From Paenibacillus endoradicis (GTDB taxonomy: Bacteria > Bacillota > Bacilli > Paenibacillales > Paenibacillaceae), in NCBI RefSeq assembly GCF_024721975.1, contig NZ_JANQBB010000001.1:1116001-1180000 (forward strand): a stretch of DNA of 64,000 bases, read 5' to 3'. Position numbers and translations under genes: made by a program. This document shows positions 1 to 8,437 of the stretch, piece by piece. Under the pieces are notes generated by a model, which saw only the letters and a program-made list of their open reading frames with translations, was not told where the DNA came from and searched no databases. How positions within the stretch are numbered: position 1 is the first letter of the stretch; every line of letters begins with the position of its first letter.

Positions 1-362
1 GGCTTGTCACTTGTTGCAACACCAATACGGAAAATTCCATCATGGTCACGAGCTGGATAATATAAATAGTAAGTATCATTTTTGAAAGCTGCATCTGGTG
101 CCCACATTTGAGCACTAGCCCATGCAACATCACGAACATGAAGTGCTTCTCCATGATCAATAACTGGAGCATCTACATCATCCATAGATAGAACGTGGTA
201 ATCCTCCATTTTGTACTGATCTCCATTGTCGTTATCTGGACCATCATGATCTAGGTCATGAGATGGGTAAATGTAAATTTTATCGTTAAATACATGTGCA
301 GACGGATCTGCTGTGTAAATATGTGTTACTAGGGGTTCATTTTGCTTAGCTGGTTTGGTCAT
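1..362 (-). CDS. Glycoside hydrolase family 43 enzyme, N-terminal part (runs off the window)
   Basis: The first 120 residues are present, starting MTKPAKQNEPLVTHIYTADP; the rest lies left of base 1. The segment ADPSAHVFNDKIYIYPSHD is typical of the first blade of the GH43 five-bladed propeller (beta-xylosidase/alpha-arabinofuranosidase group), and its Asp is the expected general base. WASAQMWAPDAAF and YYLYYPARD fit the second blade. The start is supported by AAGGAGAG eight bases upstream and by a promoter at 419-447. No signal peptide is seen, so a cytoplasmic enzyme acting on imported hemicellulose oligosaccharides is likely. Exact substrate specificity cannot be read from this fragment. 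Confidence 0.85.
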   Translation of the reverse strand, partial: MTKPAKQNEPLVTHIYTADPSAHVFNDKIYIYPSHDLDHDGPDNDNGDQYKMEDYHVLSMDDVDAPVIDHGEALHVRDVAWASAQMWAPDAAFKNDTYYLYYPARDHDGIFRIGVATSDK

Positions 363-418
363 CGAGCTCTCTCCTTTGAATAGCTAGCTTATTATTTTTT
401 ATAAATGTACACGCGTTC

Positions 419-447
419 ATTATCACGTATAATGATAGCGTTGTCAA
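419..447 (-). promoter_or_regulatory. Sigma-A promoter of the GH43 gene
   Basis: On the minus strand TTGACA (442-447) is followed after exactly 17 bases by GATAAT (419-424), a near-consensus vegetative promoter about 57 bases upstream of the GH43 start codon. Confidence 0.7.
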
Positions 448-503
448 TAGTTATTTTAATCGCTTACAATTTACTTCTACTATATAAAAATGCTAATTAA
501 AAT

Positions 504-532
504 AACCCTTTGATGAATTACACCAAAGGGTT
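504..532 (-). terminator. Terminator of the fluoride-channel operon
   Basis: Nine-base arms AACCCTTTG (504-512) and CAAAGGGTT (524-532) around an 11-base loop, directly after the stop codon of the second channel gene and followed on the minus strand by ATTTTAATT. Confidence 0.7.
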
Positions 533-893
533 ATAACTTGAATATCCAATAGGCTAAGTAAGCAGCTACTATACCCACAACTAAAGAAATGAAAACATAA
601 CTAATTGCTCTAACATACTGTTTTTCTCTCATATAAATGATCCATTCATAACTAAATGTTGAAAAAGTCGTAAAGGCGCCAAGAAAACCAACGCCGAAAA
701 GATACCACAACCACTCCGATAGAATCGCTTGCTCATAAAAGGAAATAAGACTGCCAAGTATAAATGATCCCAGTATATTAACAAGAAAGGTTGCTCTAGG
801 GAAATAATCAATGTTCTTAGTGACATGATAAGAACTTATAAAATATCGAGCACATGCTCCTAACGCCCCCATAGCTCCTATTGCTGCAATCAT
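531..893 (-). CDS. crcB: Fluoride ion channel FluC/CrcB, second subunit
   Basis: A 120-residue protein with four hydrophobic helices. Fluc-family hallmarks are visible: GAMGALGACARY at the N terminus, a conserved Asn in TFLVNILGSF, and the GFLGAFTTFSTFS signature that supplies pore residues. These channels export fluoride passively and protect enolase and pyrophosphatase. The gene overlaps its upstream homologue by four bases (ATGA), so the two are translationally coupled. Paired crcB genes in Bacillota usually encode two homologues that assemble as an antiparallel heterodimer, which is the inferred arrangement here. I found no crcB-type fluoride riboswitch upstream of the pair. Confidence 0.93.
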   Translation of the reverse strand: MIAAIGAMGALGACARYFISSYHVTKNIDYFPRATFLVNILGSFILGSLISFYEQAILSEWLWYLFGVGFLGAFTTFSTFSYEWIIYMREKQYVRAISYVFISLVVGIVAAYLAYWIFKL

Positions 894-1282
894 GAGGTAA
901 CCTTCTTTCTCTTTAACTTATCGACAATTATGATAGCGACAATAGAAGCAATGCCTCCACCTACTACGCTTCCTAACAAATATAATATAGCAGCCCAATA
1001 TTGATGTTGCTCCAAGTAGCGCAACATATCGACTGAAAAAGTCGAAAACGTAGTAAACGCTCCGAGCAATCCTGTGCCAAGTGACCATCTAATTTCTTGA
1101 TGCCATGGAATGTTAATCGTTACTGCGCTATACAATAACGCTAATAAAAAGCTACCAATAATATTAATCCATAGCGTAGGTAGAGGTTGTTGTGTTATCC
1201 AGTGCTCACTAATTACATATCTAATGATCGCACCAACAAAACCACCTATGGCAACATAACCATATGCTTTCATTACGTTCAT
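890..1282 (-). CDS. crcB: Fluoride ion channel FluC/CrcB, first subunit
   Basis: About 130 residues with four membrane helices and the same family signature as the downstream gene: GGFVGAIIRYVIS, an Asn in LWINIIGSF, and GLLGAFTTFSTFS. It is the first gene of a two-gene operon and ends inside the start codon of the second. The frame stays open to a GTG at 1315, but the ATG at 1282 has AGGAAG just upstream and removes a basic stretch, so I prefer it; the ATG three codons later is also possible. The two subunits probably form a heteromeric fluoride channel in the cytoplasmic membrane. Confidence 0.92.
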   Translation of the reverse strand: MNVMKAYGYVAIGGFVGAIIRYVISEHWITQQPLPTLWINIIGSFLLALLYSAVTINIPWHQEIRWSLGTGLLGAFTTFSTFSVDMLRYLEQHQYWAAILYLLGSVVGGGIASIVAIIIVDKLKRKKVTS

Positions 1283-1413
1283 CTTCTTCCTAATGACTTT
1301 AGCTGTATTTTTCACAGTTCATACTGTTCAACATAATAAATTTAAGCAGACATAAGACATGCCTATATTACCATATATTAAGTGAAGTGAATACGTATAA
1401 GGAGTGATATTTA

Positions 1414-1737
1414 GTGTCCCAAGCCAATATACCAAACATAACACCAGACATTAGTGTAACCAAAGAGCAGAGTCTACATCTTTTACTTAGTTCTGTAGCT
1501 TTAAATGAACTTGCGTTTTCTCATTTAATCAATGCTGAAGCTGAGAAATTACAAGCATTCGTTGCTTTTGCACAAGAAGCTTCTTGTTTAGAAACTCGTG
1601 ATTTTTTACAAATTAACAAAGCAGTTTCGACATTTATTGAAGACTTGACTATGGGACAATGGATTAACTTGAAAAAGTTGGATCGTACAATCGCTTTACT
1701 CGAGGAAGATAATTTTGAAGAAAATTGTGATGAGTAA
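1414..1737 (+). CDS. Stand-alone collagen-protein N-domain homologue (107 aa)
   Basis: The protein begins [12 protein letters not shown] and contains SHLINAEAEKLQ, matching the first ~95 residues of the two collagen-like proteins encoded downstream ([12 protein letters not shown] and [12 protein letters not shown] in the 388-residue one). It stops where the collagen stalk would begin, so it is a free copy of the presumed anchoring or assembly domain. Predicted mostly helical, no signal peptide; acidic C terminus EEDNFEENCDE. The GTG start has AAGGAG eight bases upstream. It probably forms an operon with the next gene. A role in spore-surface assembly is inferred from the shared domain and neighbours. 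Confidence 0.8.
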   Translation: MSQANIPNITPDISVTKEQSLHLLLSSVALNELAFSHLINAEAEKLQAFVAFAQEASCLETRDFLQINKAVSTFIEDLTMGQWINLKKLDRTIALLEEDNFEENCDE

Positions 1738-1768
1738 GCTACATTCCGCCAGTAAAGGAGTGAACTAA

Positions 1769-2110
1769 ATGTCCTTACCCAATATCCCTAATATAGACCC
1801 TAATATCACCCTATGCACTGAAGATGTATTCAATATGTTAATGGCCTCAATTGCAATGAAAGGTCTCGGTTTAAGTCATCTTGTAAATGCTGAGGCCGAA
1901 AAAGTACAATTCGCATTAGGTACGTTACACGCTTCTCATGATCCAGCATGTTTAGACGATATTTTGAAAATAAACGATTCAGTACGAAAAACGCTAACTG
2001 GAGTCATGCAAACGGAGTTAATATTACTAATGCAATTGTCAACAACTTTAGAAAATTTTTGTGATGCGAAACAATGCGATGCGGAAAATGATTCGGATTG
2101 CATAGAATAA
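1769..2110 (+). CDS. Stand-alone collagen-protein N-domain homologue (113 aa)
   Basis: Paralogue of the preceding gene: SLPNIPNIDPNI, then SHLVNAEAEKVQFALGTL, DILKINDSVRKTL and a Cys-containing acidic tail (CDAKQCDAENDSDC). The spacing of the helical blocks matches the N-domains of the collagen proteins at 4280 and 8438, again without a collagen stalk. It lies 31 bases after the previous gene, with AAAGGAG before the ATG, and is followed by a strong terminator, so the two form a bicistronic unit. The two free domains may cap or co-assemble with the long collagen proteins; this is inference. Confidence 0.8.
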   Translation: MSLPNIPNIDPNITLCTEDVFNMLMASIAMKGLGLSHLVNAEAEKVQFALGTLHASHDPACLDDILKINDSVRKTLTGVMQTELILLMQLSTTLENFCDAKQCDAENDSDCIE

Positions 2111-2114
2111 AAGC

Positions 2115-2163
2115 ATAGACACTCGAGCTTCTTTTTTTGAAGCTAGAGCGTCTATCTTTTTTT
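2115..2163 (+). terminator. Terminator of the two N-domain genes
   Basis: Arms 2115-2131 and 2139-2155 (17 bases, two mismatches) around a T7 loop, followed by CTTTTTTT. Confidence 0.9.
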
Positions 2164-2319
2164 CATTTAATACTAAATTTTTATATTATATTTTTACAGC
2201 ATTATCTATTAGGTAACTTTTCTCATTTGATAGTTAAGTAGGTCAATGTCGTCATAGTGTGTCCTTCTCTATTAATCTCGCATATTATATATCATTACTG
2301 AAGGTTAGGAGGCATTATT

Positions 2320-2523
2320 ATGAGCAGAGAAAATCTTAAGTTTGATAGATCCAAACAAGTTACTATTTCTTGCGGATGTAGACGCAATAGAATTGGATTT
2401 CTAGGTTGTTGTGGTGGTCTTCGATTCAATAATGATCGACGTGATCGCAACTGTTTTTGTAATCGCAGACGCAATGAGAACGTACGTCGTCATAATCGTC
2501 GACGTATTAATTCATGCTGTTAA
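2320..2523 (+). CDS. Small Cys/Arg/Asn-rich protein, possible spore-surface component
   Basis: A 67-residue, strongly basic protein with eight Cys (CGCRR, GCCGG, NCFC, terminal SCC) and long Arg/Asn runs. I do not recognise a family. AGGAGG lies seven bases before the ATG, and the reading frame ends at a terminator shared with the convergent gene. The composition resembles small Cys-rich spore coat or crust proteins that cross-link by disulfides, and the neighbourhood is full of spore-surface genes; both points are suggestive only. A CATATTATA box at 2281-2289 fits a sigma-K -10, but no matching -35 is visible. Confidence 0.7.
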   Translation: MSRENLKFDRSKQVTISCGCRRNRIGFLGCCGGLRFNNDRRDRNCFCNRRRNENVRRHNRRRINSCC

Positions 2524-2543
2524 TTACTTTATAACACAAAGAA

Positions 2544-2570
2544 AACCTAGTCTCTTTTTAAGACTAGGTT
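2544..2570. terminator. Bidirectional terminator between convergent genes
   Basis: Perfect arms AACCTAGTCT (2544-2553) and AGACTAGGTT (2561-2570). The last codon of the minus-strand gene lies within it. Confidence 0.75.
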
Positions 2571-3344
2571 CGAAGATGTTATAATCGGTTCAATTATCGC
2601 AAGTTGACCAATCTTACCGGATATACCGACTGATTTTAAATAGTCGGTATATTTCTTGTTTCCTATTGTTTGTTGTTTGGGAGTAGATTCAGAATTAATC
2701 GATTTATCTGGAAATATTTTATGAGAGGTAGCATCCTTCTCAACTTTATTGTCTAGCTTTAATATGTTCTTGTTGATTTGTTTATTAGATTTTACAATTG
2801 CTTGACATATAGTCACTCGTTGTGGAGCAACATACTTTGCTTCTAGTAAGTTGTCTTGAACTAATTGTTTCTGCGGAGATAAATCAATGCTTTGGTGATC
2901 TGCTTCAATATTCGTATCTTGCTCCACTAATTTAGGTTTTCTTACATAAGATGCACTTAATGAAATGCCTGGATTAGGCTCAAGATTGTTGTGCCAAAAA
3001 TCTAGCCTTGATGATGGCTTTAACTTACTAACTATATTGATGATGTTCCAAATTCGAGGGGCATCTAAATTAATCGATCTATGGGTTAAACTTAATTGAT
3101 TGGAAGGATTTCGCACATACGTATTCTCAAGATCATCAAGTCGCGGAAATAATTCATTAACTTTTTGATATGTTCTCATTTGCATTAAGATTGCCTCTTC
3201 TATATTCACGCGTAAATGAGGAAGTTTATGCTCGATTTGTTTATCTATTTTCTCAAGCAATTCAATATTGCCTTTCACTATTGTTGCTAGCTTCCATACA
3301 ATTATTTCAGCCTGTTCAATATATTCAATATCATCTTTATTCAA
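2547..3344 (-). CDS. Uncharacterised protein, second gene of the pair with the 4062 gene
   Basis: About 265 residues, no family recognised. The first ~80 residues are predicted helical (KLATIVKGNIELLEKIDKQ); the remainder is polar and probably disordered, rich in Lys, Asn, Ser and Gln. No signal peptide or membrane segment. I choose a TTG start at 3344 because AAGGTG lies six bases upstream; a GTG at 3353 is in frame but falls inside that ribosome site. It overlaps the end of the preceding gene by eight bases, so the two are translationally coupled. Location beside the collagen genes suggests a spore-assembly role, without direct evidence. Confidence 0.65.
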   Translation of the reverse strand: MNKDDIEYIEQAEIIVWKLATIVKGNIELLEKIDKQIEHKLPHLRVNIEEAILMQMRTYQKVNELFPRLDDLENTYVRNPSNQLSLTHRSINLDAPRIWNIINIVSKLKPSSRLDFWHNNLEPNPGISLSASYVRKPKLVEQDTNIEADHQSIDLSPQKQLVQDNLLEAKYVAPQRVTICQAIVKSNKQINKNILKLDNKVEKDATSHKIFPDKSINSESTPKQQTIGNKKYTDYLKSVGISGKIGQLAIIEPIITSSNLVLKRD

Positions 3345-4062
3345 CTCGCTCACCTTGTTGAAACAACTTTATTGAAGAATCTAGAAGCTTAATGTGAATA
3401 CGTTGCTTCTCATTAAGTGAATCAATAACCTTCCCTACCGTTTCTTGAAATGCTACAATATCTTGTCTCGTCGGATGTGTTGAAAAATGGCTCTCTTCTG
3501 AGAGAAATGCTTGAATATGGATAGCTTCAGCATGAAGTAATTGAGACAAAGCAGATTGATCATGCAATAATAGCTCTAACCATTGTATATATAAGGCTTT
3601 TACTCGCTCTGCATAATTCACTTCTGTTGGAAGCTCATTCGACGACTCTTCTGAGTGTAGCTTATTATTAATCAGATCACTATTAGTAGTATTATCAACA
3701 GCTGCATAGAAGATATTATCTTCTAAAACATTATTTTCATATAATTGTTCGTTACTATTATAATTAAGCTGAATCTCACTATAAACATCCACGTTGGGAT
3801 CATTACATATATTTTGAATACGCTGTTGGTCTATATCTTCAAGTTTTAATTCTAGCTGACTCGTATCTTCAATCTCGAATTTCGACGGATTCGTATTTTC
3901 AATTTCTAATACTATTTGATTAGTCCCATCTGCTATTATTGTTTGATCTTCCATCGCTAACAGCTTATCATCTAGTGCTTCCACATCAGATGAATCAAGA
4001 TGATTATTAATCTCACGTTGCTTCTTAAGATCATCATTATTCACTTTTTCATGCCATTGCAA
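3337..4062 (-). CDS. Acidic protein with a divergent collagen N-domain at its C terminus
   Basis: About 241 residues. Residues ~10-150 are acidic and low-complexity, with near-repeats QIVLEIENTNPSKFEIEDT / QLELKLEDIDQQ. The last ~90 residues (LLLHDQSALSQLLHAEAIHIQAF ... AFQETVGKVIDSL) align by pattern with [12 protein letters not shown] ... VNESVRNTL of the collagen proteins, so this is a distant member of the same helical-domain family placed at the opposite end of the protein. The likely start is TTG at 4062, six bases after GGAGGTG; GTG/ATG codons at 4080/4077 are too close to that site. It is the first gene of a coupled minus-strand pair and diverges from the collagen gene at 4280. Confidence 0.65.
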   Translation of the reverse strand: MQWHEKVNNDDLKKQREINNHLDSSDVEALDDKLLAMEDQTIIADGTNQIVLEIENTNPSKFEIEDTSQLELKLEDIDQQRIQNICNDPNVDVYSEIQLNYNSNEQLYENNVLEDNIFYAAVDNTTNSDLINNKLHSEESSNELPTEVNYAERVKALYIQWLELLLHDQSALSQLLHAEAIHIQAFLSEESHFSTHPTRQDIVAFQETVGKVIDSLNEKQRIHIKLLDSSIKLFQQGERVE

Positions 4063-4279
4063 TACATACACCTCCATCACTCTAATATATGTAAAGACTC
4101 ATCTAAGTGAAAAATGATATTCATAAGACATTCCTCTTACTTACTATATGAAGAAGATAAAGCAATCATGACGAGTCCAAATACCATAAATAGTTAATGA
4201 CCTGTACTAATATGCTAGTCTAATGACATAAGAGATAAAATCCATAATAAACTATAAGTAGATTAATTAAAGGATGTGA

Positions 4280-5446
4280 ATGCAAATGTCTCAAGCTAAC
4301 ATTCCTAATATTACTCCTACTATTGATCTTAGCCGAGACCAAGCAGTAAACTTACTACTTTCCTCGATTGCTATGGAAGAACTTGGATTAAGTCATATTA
4401 TTAATGCCGAGGGTGAAAAAATTCAGTATGTACTTGGTACATTACCTGGTGTCACTGGGCCAGGTGCCACAATCTCAGACTTACTATCTGTCAACGAGAG
4501 TGTAAGGAATACTCTGAGAGAAATTACTAAAACTGAATTTGGGTTACAGAATAAACTTGAAACGGTATTAAGCACCCCCATTGCGGTTGGACCTACCGGT
4601 CCCGCTGGTCCAACCGGTCCATCTGGTGGTCCAGTCGGGCCAACCGGTGCTACTGGCGTAGCTGGACCAACTGGCGCTACGGGTGCTACTGGCGTACAAG
4701 GACCTATTGGACTAACAGGTGTTACTGGAGCAACGGGAGTTGATGGTGCAGCTGGTGCTGTTGGGGCGGTAGGTGCTACGGGTGTCACAGGAACTGATGG
4801 AGTAACGGGTGCTACTGGAGCAACGGGAGTTACAGGTGATGTTGGGGCAACTGGAGTTACTGGACCAACCGGCGCTACCGGTGCAACCGGTGCAACTGGT
4901 GCAACTGGGTTAACGGGTGCAACCGGATCAAGTGCAATTATTCCATTTTCTTCAGGATTACCAGTTACATTAACAACTTTAGTTGGTGGCGTTGTAGGTT
5001 TACCCGCAGTTGTAGGTTTTGGTAGTTCTGCGGAACTAGCTACCGTTTTGGGTGCAACGATTGATCTAACGGGAGCTGCAGGAACGCTGCTTAACTTTGC
5101 ATGGTCAATACCTAGAAATGGTACGATAACTGACATTAATGCATTCTTTAGTGTAACAGCAGGTGTAAGTTTAGGTGTTGGTACAATTGCTATTAATGCT
5201 CAATTATATGAATCTACTGCCCCTAATAATACGTTCACACCATTAGCGGGTACTACATTAGCATTAACACCTTCATTAGGTCCAATTATTACGATTGGAG
5301 GAATAGCAACAGCAAGCGCAAGTGGTCTTGCCATTCCTGTTGCTAAAGGTTCTCGTCTATTATTAGTATTTAGTGCAGTTCCAACTGGCATTACGTTAGC
5401 ACAAACATTGGGTGGATATGCTAGTGCGGGCATCGCTATAAGTTAA
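4280..5446 (+). CDS. BclB-like exosporium/spore-surface collagen glycoprotein (388 aa)
   Basis: Three parts. Residues 1-103 are the helical N-domain ([33 protein letters not shown]). Residues 104-216 are Gly-X-Y repeats, mostly GAT, GPT and GVT, the Thr-rich collagen that is O-glycosylated in Bacillus BclA/BclB. Residues 217-388 match the BclB C-terminal domain pattern ([53 protein letters not shown]), expected to form a trimeric jelly-roll. No signal peptide, consistent with assembly from the mother cell. AAAGG lies six bases before the ATG; a second ATG two codons later is possible. A terminator follows. Likely a hair-like filament on the spore. Confidence 0.88.
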   Translation: MQMSQANIPNITPTIDLSRDQAVNLLLSSIAMEELGLSHIINAEGEKIQYVLGTLPGVTGPGATISDLLSVNESVRNTLREITKTEFGLQNKLETVLSTPIAVGPTGPAGPTGPSGGPVGPTGATGVAGPTGATGATGVQGPIGLTGVTGATGVDGAAGAVGAVGATGVTGTDGVTGATGATGVTGDVGATGVTGPTGATGATGATGATGLTGATGSSAIIPFSSGLPVTLTTLVGGVVGLPAVVGFGSSAELATVLGATIDLTGAAGTLLNFAWSIPRNGTITDINAFFSVTAGVSLGVGTIAINAQLYESTAPNNTFTPLAGTTLALTPSLGPIITIGGIATASASGLAIPVAKGSRLLLVFSAVPTGITLAQTLGGYASAGIAIS

Positions 5447-5464
5447 TTTGTGACTAAACATATT

Positions 5465-5510
5465 GAAGAAGATAGGAGAACTAATCTCCTGTCTTCTTCT
5501 TTTGCTTTTT
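5465..5510 (+). terminator. Terminator of the BclB-like gene
   Basis: Fifteen-base arms (5465-5479 and 5485-5499) with two mismatches, followed by TTTTGCTTTTT. Confidence 0.85.
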
Positions 5511-5646
5511 AGAGAAAGTTCGGTTCTTAAAGCCCACTTTTTGGACAAGTACTTTTAAATATAGTTTACATACATAAAATTTCTAACAATTGGAACATTA
5601 TGAATATACCAACAAGTAACTAATTCCAATATGCAAAGGAGTCGAC

Positions 5647-5775
5647 ATGAAAAACTCAATGTGGTCAGATGAGAATAGAAACAAAAAAATACAATTCCAA
5701 GAGAAAAAATTGATAATGGTATGTTTTATTGTTGCAGGCATTATGTCACTTGCCTTGTTGCGTAAATGGTTGTAG
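5647..5775 (+). CDS. 42-residue single-helix membrane protein
   Basis: Short open frame starting MKNSMWSDENRNKK, preceded by AAAGGAG at a good distance (AAAGGAGTCGACATG). A charged N-terminal half is followed by one hydrophobic segment, LIMVCFIVAGIMSLALL, and the basic tail RKWL. It lies 80 bases upstream of the cytochrome bd-type operon on the same strand, so it may belong to the oxidase transcript, but no family is recognised and the link is only positional. Confidence 0.55.
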   Translation: MKNSMWSDENRNKKIQFQEKKLIMVCFIVAGIMSLALLRKWL

Positions 5776-5855
5776 CCATCGCTTTCGAAGTGACTTTTTG
5801 TTTATAAAAAGCAGTATAAGAAAGCTAACAAAAAGTTTTAGGAGAGAAAAACAAT

Positions 5856-7181
5856 ATGAACTATGATCCAGTAGTACTGAGCAGAATGTTAACATCATTA
5901 ACTTTAGGATTTCATATTATCTTTGCAACAATAGGTGTTGGGGTTCCACTCTTTATTGGTCTAGCTGAATGGATCGGCATACGTAAAAACGATTTTGAAT
6001 ACATACTAATGGCACGTCGCTGGGCTAGAGGTTATGTCATAACCGTAGCTGTTGGTGTCGTTACAGGTACTGCTATCGGTTTACAGTTGAGTTTATTATG
6101 GCCAAGCTTTATGCAAGTAGCGGGACAATCAATCGCCCTCCCTCTTTTCATGGAAACGTTCGCCTTCTTCTTTGAAGCTATTTTTCTCGGTATTTATTTG
6201 TATACTTGGGATCGTTTCAAGAAAAAGACAACGCATCTTTGGCTACTAATTCCTGTAGTTCTTGGATCATCGGCTTCAGCGCTGTTTATTACCATTGTTA
6301 ATTCATTCATGAATTATCCGGTAGGGTTTACATATTTGGATGGTCAAATTGTCGGCATTAATCCTTACAAAGCAATGCTTAGCCCAGCAATGCCATCGAA
6401 GGTAGCACATGTATTGTCATCTGCATATTTGACATCAGCTTTAATACTTGCTGCTATCGCTGCGCTAGCTTATTTGAAAGGACAAAAACATAGATATCAT
6501 CGTAAAGCATTAAAATTAACGATGATATGTTCATTTGTATTTATGCTTTCAACAGCTTTAATAGGAGATCTTTCAGGTAAATATCTTGCAATCTATCAGC
6601 CTGAAAAATTAGCTGCTACTGAATGGCATTTTGAGACTACAACACAAGCTCCGTATGTATTCGGCGGAACGTTAGATGAAAATTATAATATTAAAAATGC
6701 TATAACCATCCCTTATGGGTTAAGCATTCTTGCTTTTAATAATCCTAATGCAGAGGTCATAGGGTTAGATCAATTTCCAGAAGAGGACTGGGCTCCCTTA
6801 TGGATCCATTATTTGTTCGATATGAAAATGAGTTATGTTGCCATTCTTACGGCAATAACTACCCTTTTCGTCGTTCAGTTAGTAAGAAAAAAAGGAAATA
6901 TATATGGAAAATGGCTGCTCTGGTGTGTCGTTATCTCAGCTCCAATTGCCATTCTGACGATAGAACATGGTTGGATATTTTCTGAAGTCGGTCGACAACC
7001 ATGGATACTCCGTGGAATTATGAGAACAGCGACAGGTGCAACGAAATCTGATCATGTCGATCTAATGTTACTCTTGTTCTTTCTACTGTATCTTGTGCTT
7101 GGGATTGCTTCAACAAGAGTACTTGTCAAAATGTTTCGTAATAATAAGGCAGAGGATGAACTCGCCTTATATGAAAATTAG
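5856..7181 (+). CDS. Cytochrome bd-type quinol oxidase subunit I (CydA/YthA-like)
   Basis: A 441-residue multi-helix membrane protein that reduces O2 with quinol at haems b and b/d. Visible hallmarks: His20 in TLGFHIIFATIG (high-spin haem ligand), His in PSKVAHVLSSAYLTS (haem b ligand region), and the near-invariant GRQPW motif. The Q-loop between helices VI and VII is short, as in the Bacillus YthA/cytochrome bb' branch rather than in long-loop E. coli CydA. It heads an operon with subunit II (11-base gap) and a 35-residue third subunit. AGGAGAG precedes the ATG. Expected role: terminal respiration under low oxygen or with other oxidases inhibited. Confidence 0.9.
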   Translation: MNYDPVVLSRMLTSLTLGFHIIFATIGVGVPLFIGLAEWIGIRKNDFEYILMARRWARGYVITVAVGVVTGTAIGLQLSLLWPSFMQVAGQSIALPLFMETFAFFFEAIFLGIYLYTWDRFKKKTTHLWLLIPVVLGSSASALFITIVNSFMNYPVGFTYLDGQIVGINPYKAMLSPAMPSKVAHVLSSAYLTSALILAAIAALAYLKGQKHRYHRKALKLTMICSFVFMLSTALIGDLSGKYLAIYQPEKLAATEWHFETTTQAPYVFGGTLDENYNIKNAITIPYGLSILAFNNPNAEVIGLDQFPEEDWAPLWIHYLFDMKMSYVAILTAITTLFVVQLVRKKGNIYGKWLLWCVVISAPIAILTIEHGWIFSEVGRQPWILRGIMRTATGATKSDHVDLMLLLFFLLYLVLGIASTRVLVKMFRNNKAEDELALYEN

Positions 7182-7192
7182 AGGGTGATAAT

Positions 7193-8206
7193 ATGAGCTA
7201 TGAAGTACTTGGTATCACTGTCCTTTGGACATTTCTTTTTGGATATCTGATTATAGCATCCATTGATTTTGGAGCTGGATTTTTCATCTATTACAGTACG
7301 ATTTCTGGAACAAGACATTTGATCCATAACATAATAGATCGTTACCTCTCCCCCGTCTGGGAAATAACAAATGTTTTCTTTGTTTTCTTCTTTGTTGGAA
7401 TTGTAGGCTTCTTCCCAGATACCGCCTTCTATCTAGGAACTGCTCTACTAATCCCAGGAAGTATTGGGATTGTGCTACTTGCCATTCGCGGAGCATACTA
7501 CGCTTTCAATCATTATGGCACTACAACTAAATCATGGTATACATTACTTTATGGTGCAAGCGGACTGCTTATTCCTGCTGCCCTATCAACAGTACTTACC
7601 ATATCGGAAGGTGGCTACATAGAGGTTAACGCTAACGGCCAAGTTATATTACTTACGAAAAAGCTTTTCACTAGTTCCTATTCGTGGAGCGTAGTTATAT
7701 TAGCATTAGTTAGTGTGTTATACATTTCTGCAATGTTTCTCACATACTATGCGGACAAAGCAAAAGATGTAGCAGCTTATCGTGTAGTGCGTAATTATGG
7801 TTTAGTTTGGAGTTTACCAACCATTCTAAGTAGCTTGTTTGTATTCTTTGCTATTTACAATCATAATCGTGAACATTTCGATAAAATGTTAGATATCGCA
7901 TGGGTCTTTGTCCTATCATTGATCTGTTTTATCGTTGCGGTTACTCTTGTTTGGAGAAACAAACACCTTGGCTGGTCATTCATATTTGTAATGCTACAGT
8001 ATGGATTTGCATTCTATGGATATGGAGCTGCACATTTACCATATGTGTTATACCCTTATGTATCGATCTATGAGAACTTCACGAATGAGAATATGGCTAT
8101 GGCATTAGTTGGCGTATTTATTCTAGGGCTCATATTACTTATTCCGTCGTTGTACTTAGTAATGAGACTATTTCTTTTCAATACTTCTTACGTTAAAGGA
8201 GAATGA
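7193..8206 (+). CDS. Cytochrome bd-type quinol oxidase subunit II (CydB/YthB-like)
   Basis: A 337-residue protein with about nine membrane helices. The N terminus (LGITVLWTFLFGYLIIASIDFGAG) carries the FDFGAG-like motif of CydB as IDFGAG, and SPVWEITNVFFVFFFV matches the helix-II block (CydB: P-x-W-x-x-N). It starts 11 bases after subunit I, with GAGGGTGATA as ribosome site, and is followed after five bases by a tiny third subunit. It has no haem of its own in known structures and stabilises subunit I. As with the partner, overall resemblance is to the YthAB group rather than to canonical CydAB. Confidence 0.88.
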   Translation: MSYEVLGITVLWTFLFGYLIIASIDFGAGFFIYYSTISGTRHLIHNIIDRYLSPVWEITNVFFVFFFVGIVGFFPDTAFYLGTALLIPGSIGIVLLAIRGAYYAFNHYGTTTKSWYTLLYGASGLLIPAALSTVLTISEGGYIEVNANGQVILLTKKLFTSSYSWSVVILALVSVLYISAMFLTYYADKAKDVAAYRVVRNYGLVWSLPTILSSLFVFFAIYNHNREHFDKMLDIAWVFVLSLICFIVAVTLVWRNKHLGWSFIFVMLQYGFAFYGYGAAHLPYVLYPYVSIYENFTNENMAMALVGVFILGLILLIPSLYLVMRLFLFNTSYVKGE

Positions 8207-8211
8207 GCGTA

Positions 8212-8319
8212 ATGAACTTTCATGATTTTACTATTTTCGTTCTACCTCTGGTCGTTGTTGTATTAGCAGTTATCTTTCTTTTTGTATGGGGTGCATTAGG
8301 TAATACGAAAGAGAAATAA
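8212..8319 (+). CDS. Small third subunit of the bd-type oxidase (CydS-like, 35 aa)
   Basis: Sequence MNFHDFTIFVLPLVVVVLAV followed by IFLFVWGALGNTKEK: one transmembrane helix with a short polar tail, the size and architecture of the CydS/CydX class of small subunits found in bd oxidases (CydS of Geobacillus is 33 residues). AAAGGAG ends about ten bases upstream, and the frame starts five bases after the subunit II stop. Known small subunits stabilise the haem-bearing subunit; the assignment rests on position and topology, since sequence conservation in this class is low. Confidence 0.7.
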   Translation: MNFHDFTIFVLPLVVVVLAVIFLFVWGALGNTKEK

Positions 8320-8372
8320 CTTGTCATTGACGCACTATAGACTAATGTCACGATAATTTGGATCAATTTCAT

Positions 8373-8401
8373 CACAACCCAATCAATATAGTCATAGGAT
8401 A
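8373..8401 (+). promoter_or_regulatory. Candidate sigma-K promoter of the giant collagen gene
   Basis: CACA (8373-8376), a 16-base gap, then CATAGGATA (8393-8401), which fits the sigma-K pattern mACm-N16-CATAnnnTA. It lies 36 bases before the GTG start and would place expression in the late mother cell. Confidence 0.5.
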
Positions 8402-8437
8402 CCTATAATTATATTGCATATCAGGTGGTGAATTGAT

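Noticed and set aside
1283..1413. Fluoride (crcB) riboswitch upstream of the channel genes
   Set aside because: The short leader lacks the GG-GAUGG...UUC-CC type conserved core and pseudoknot partners.
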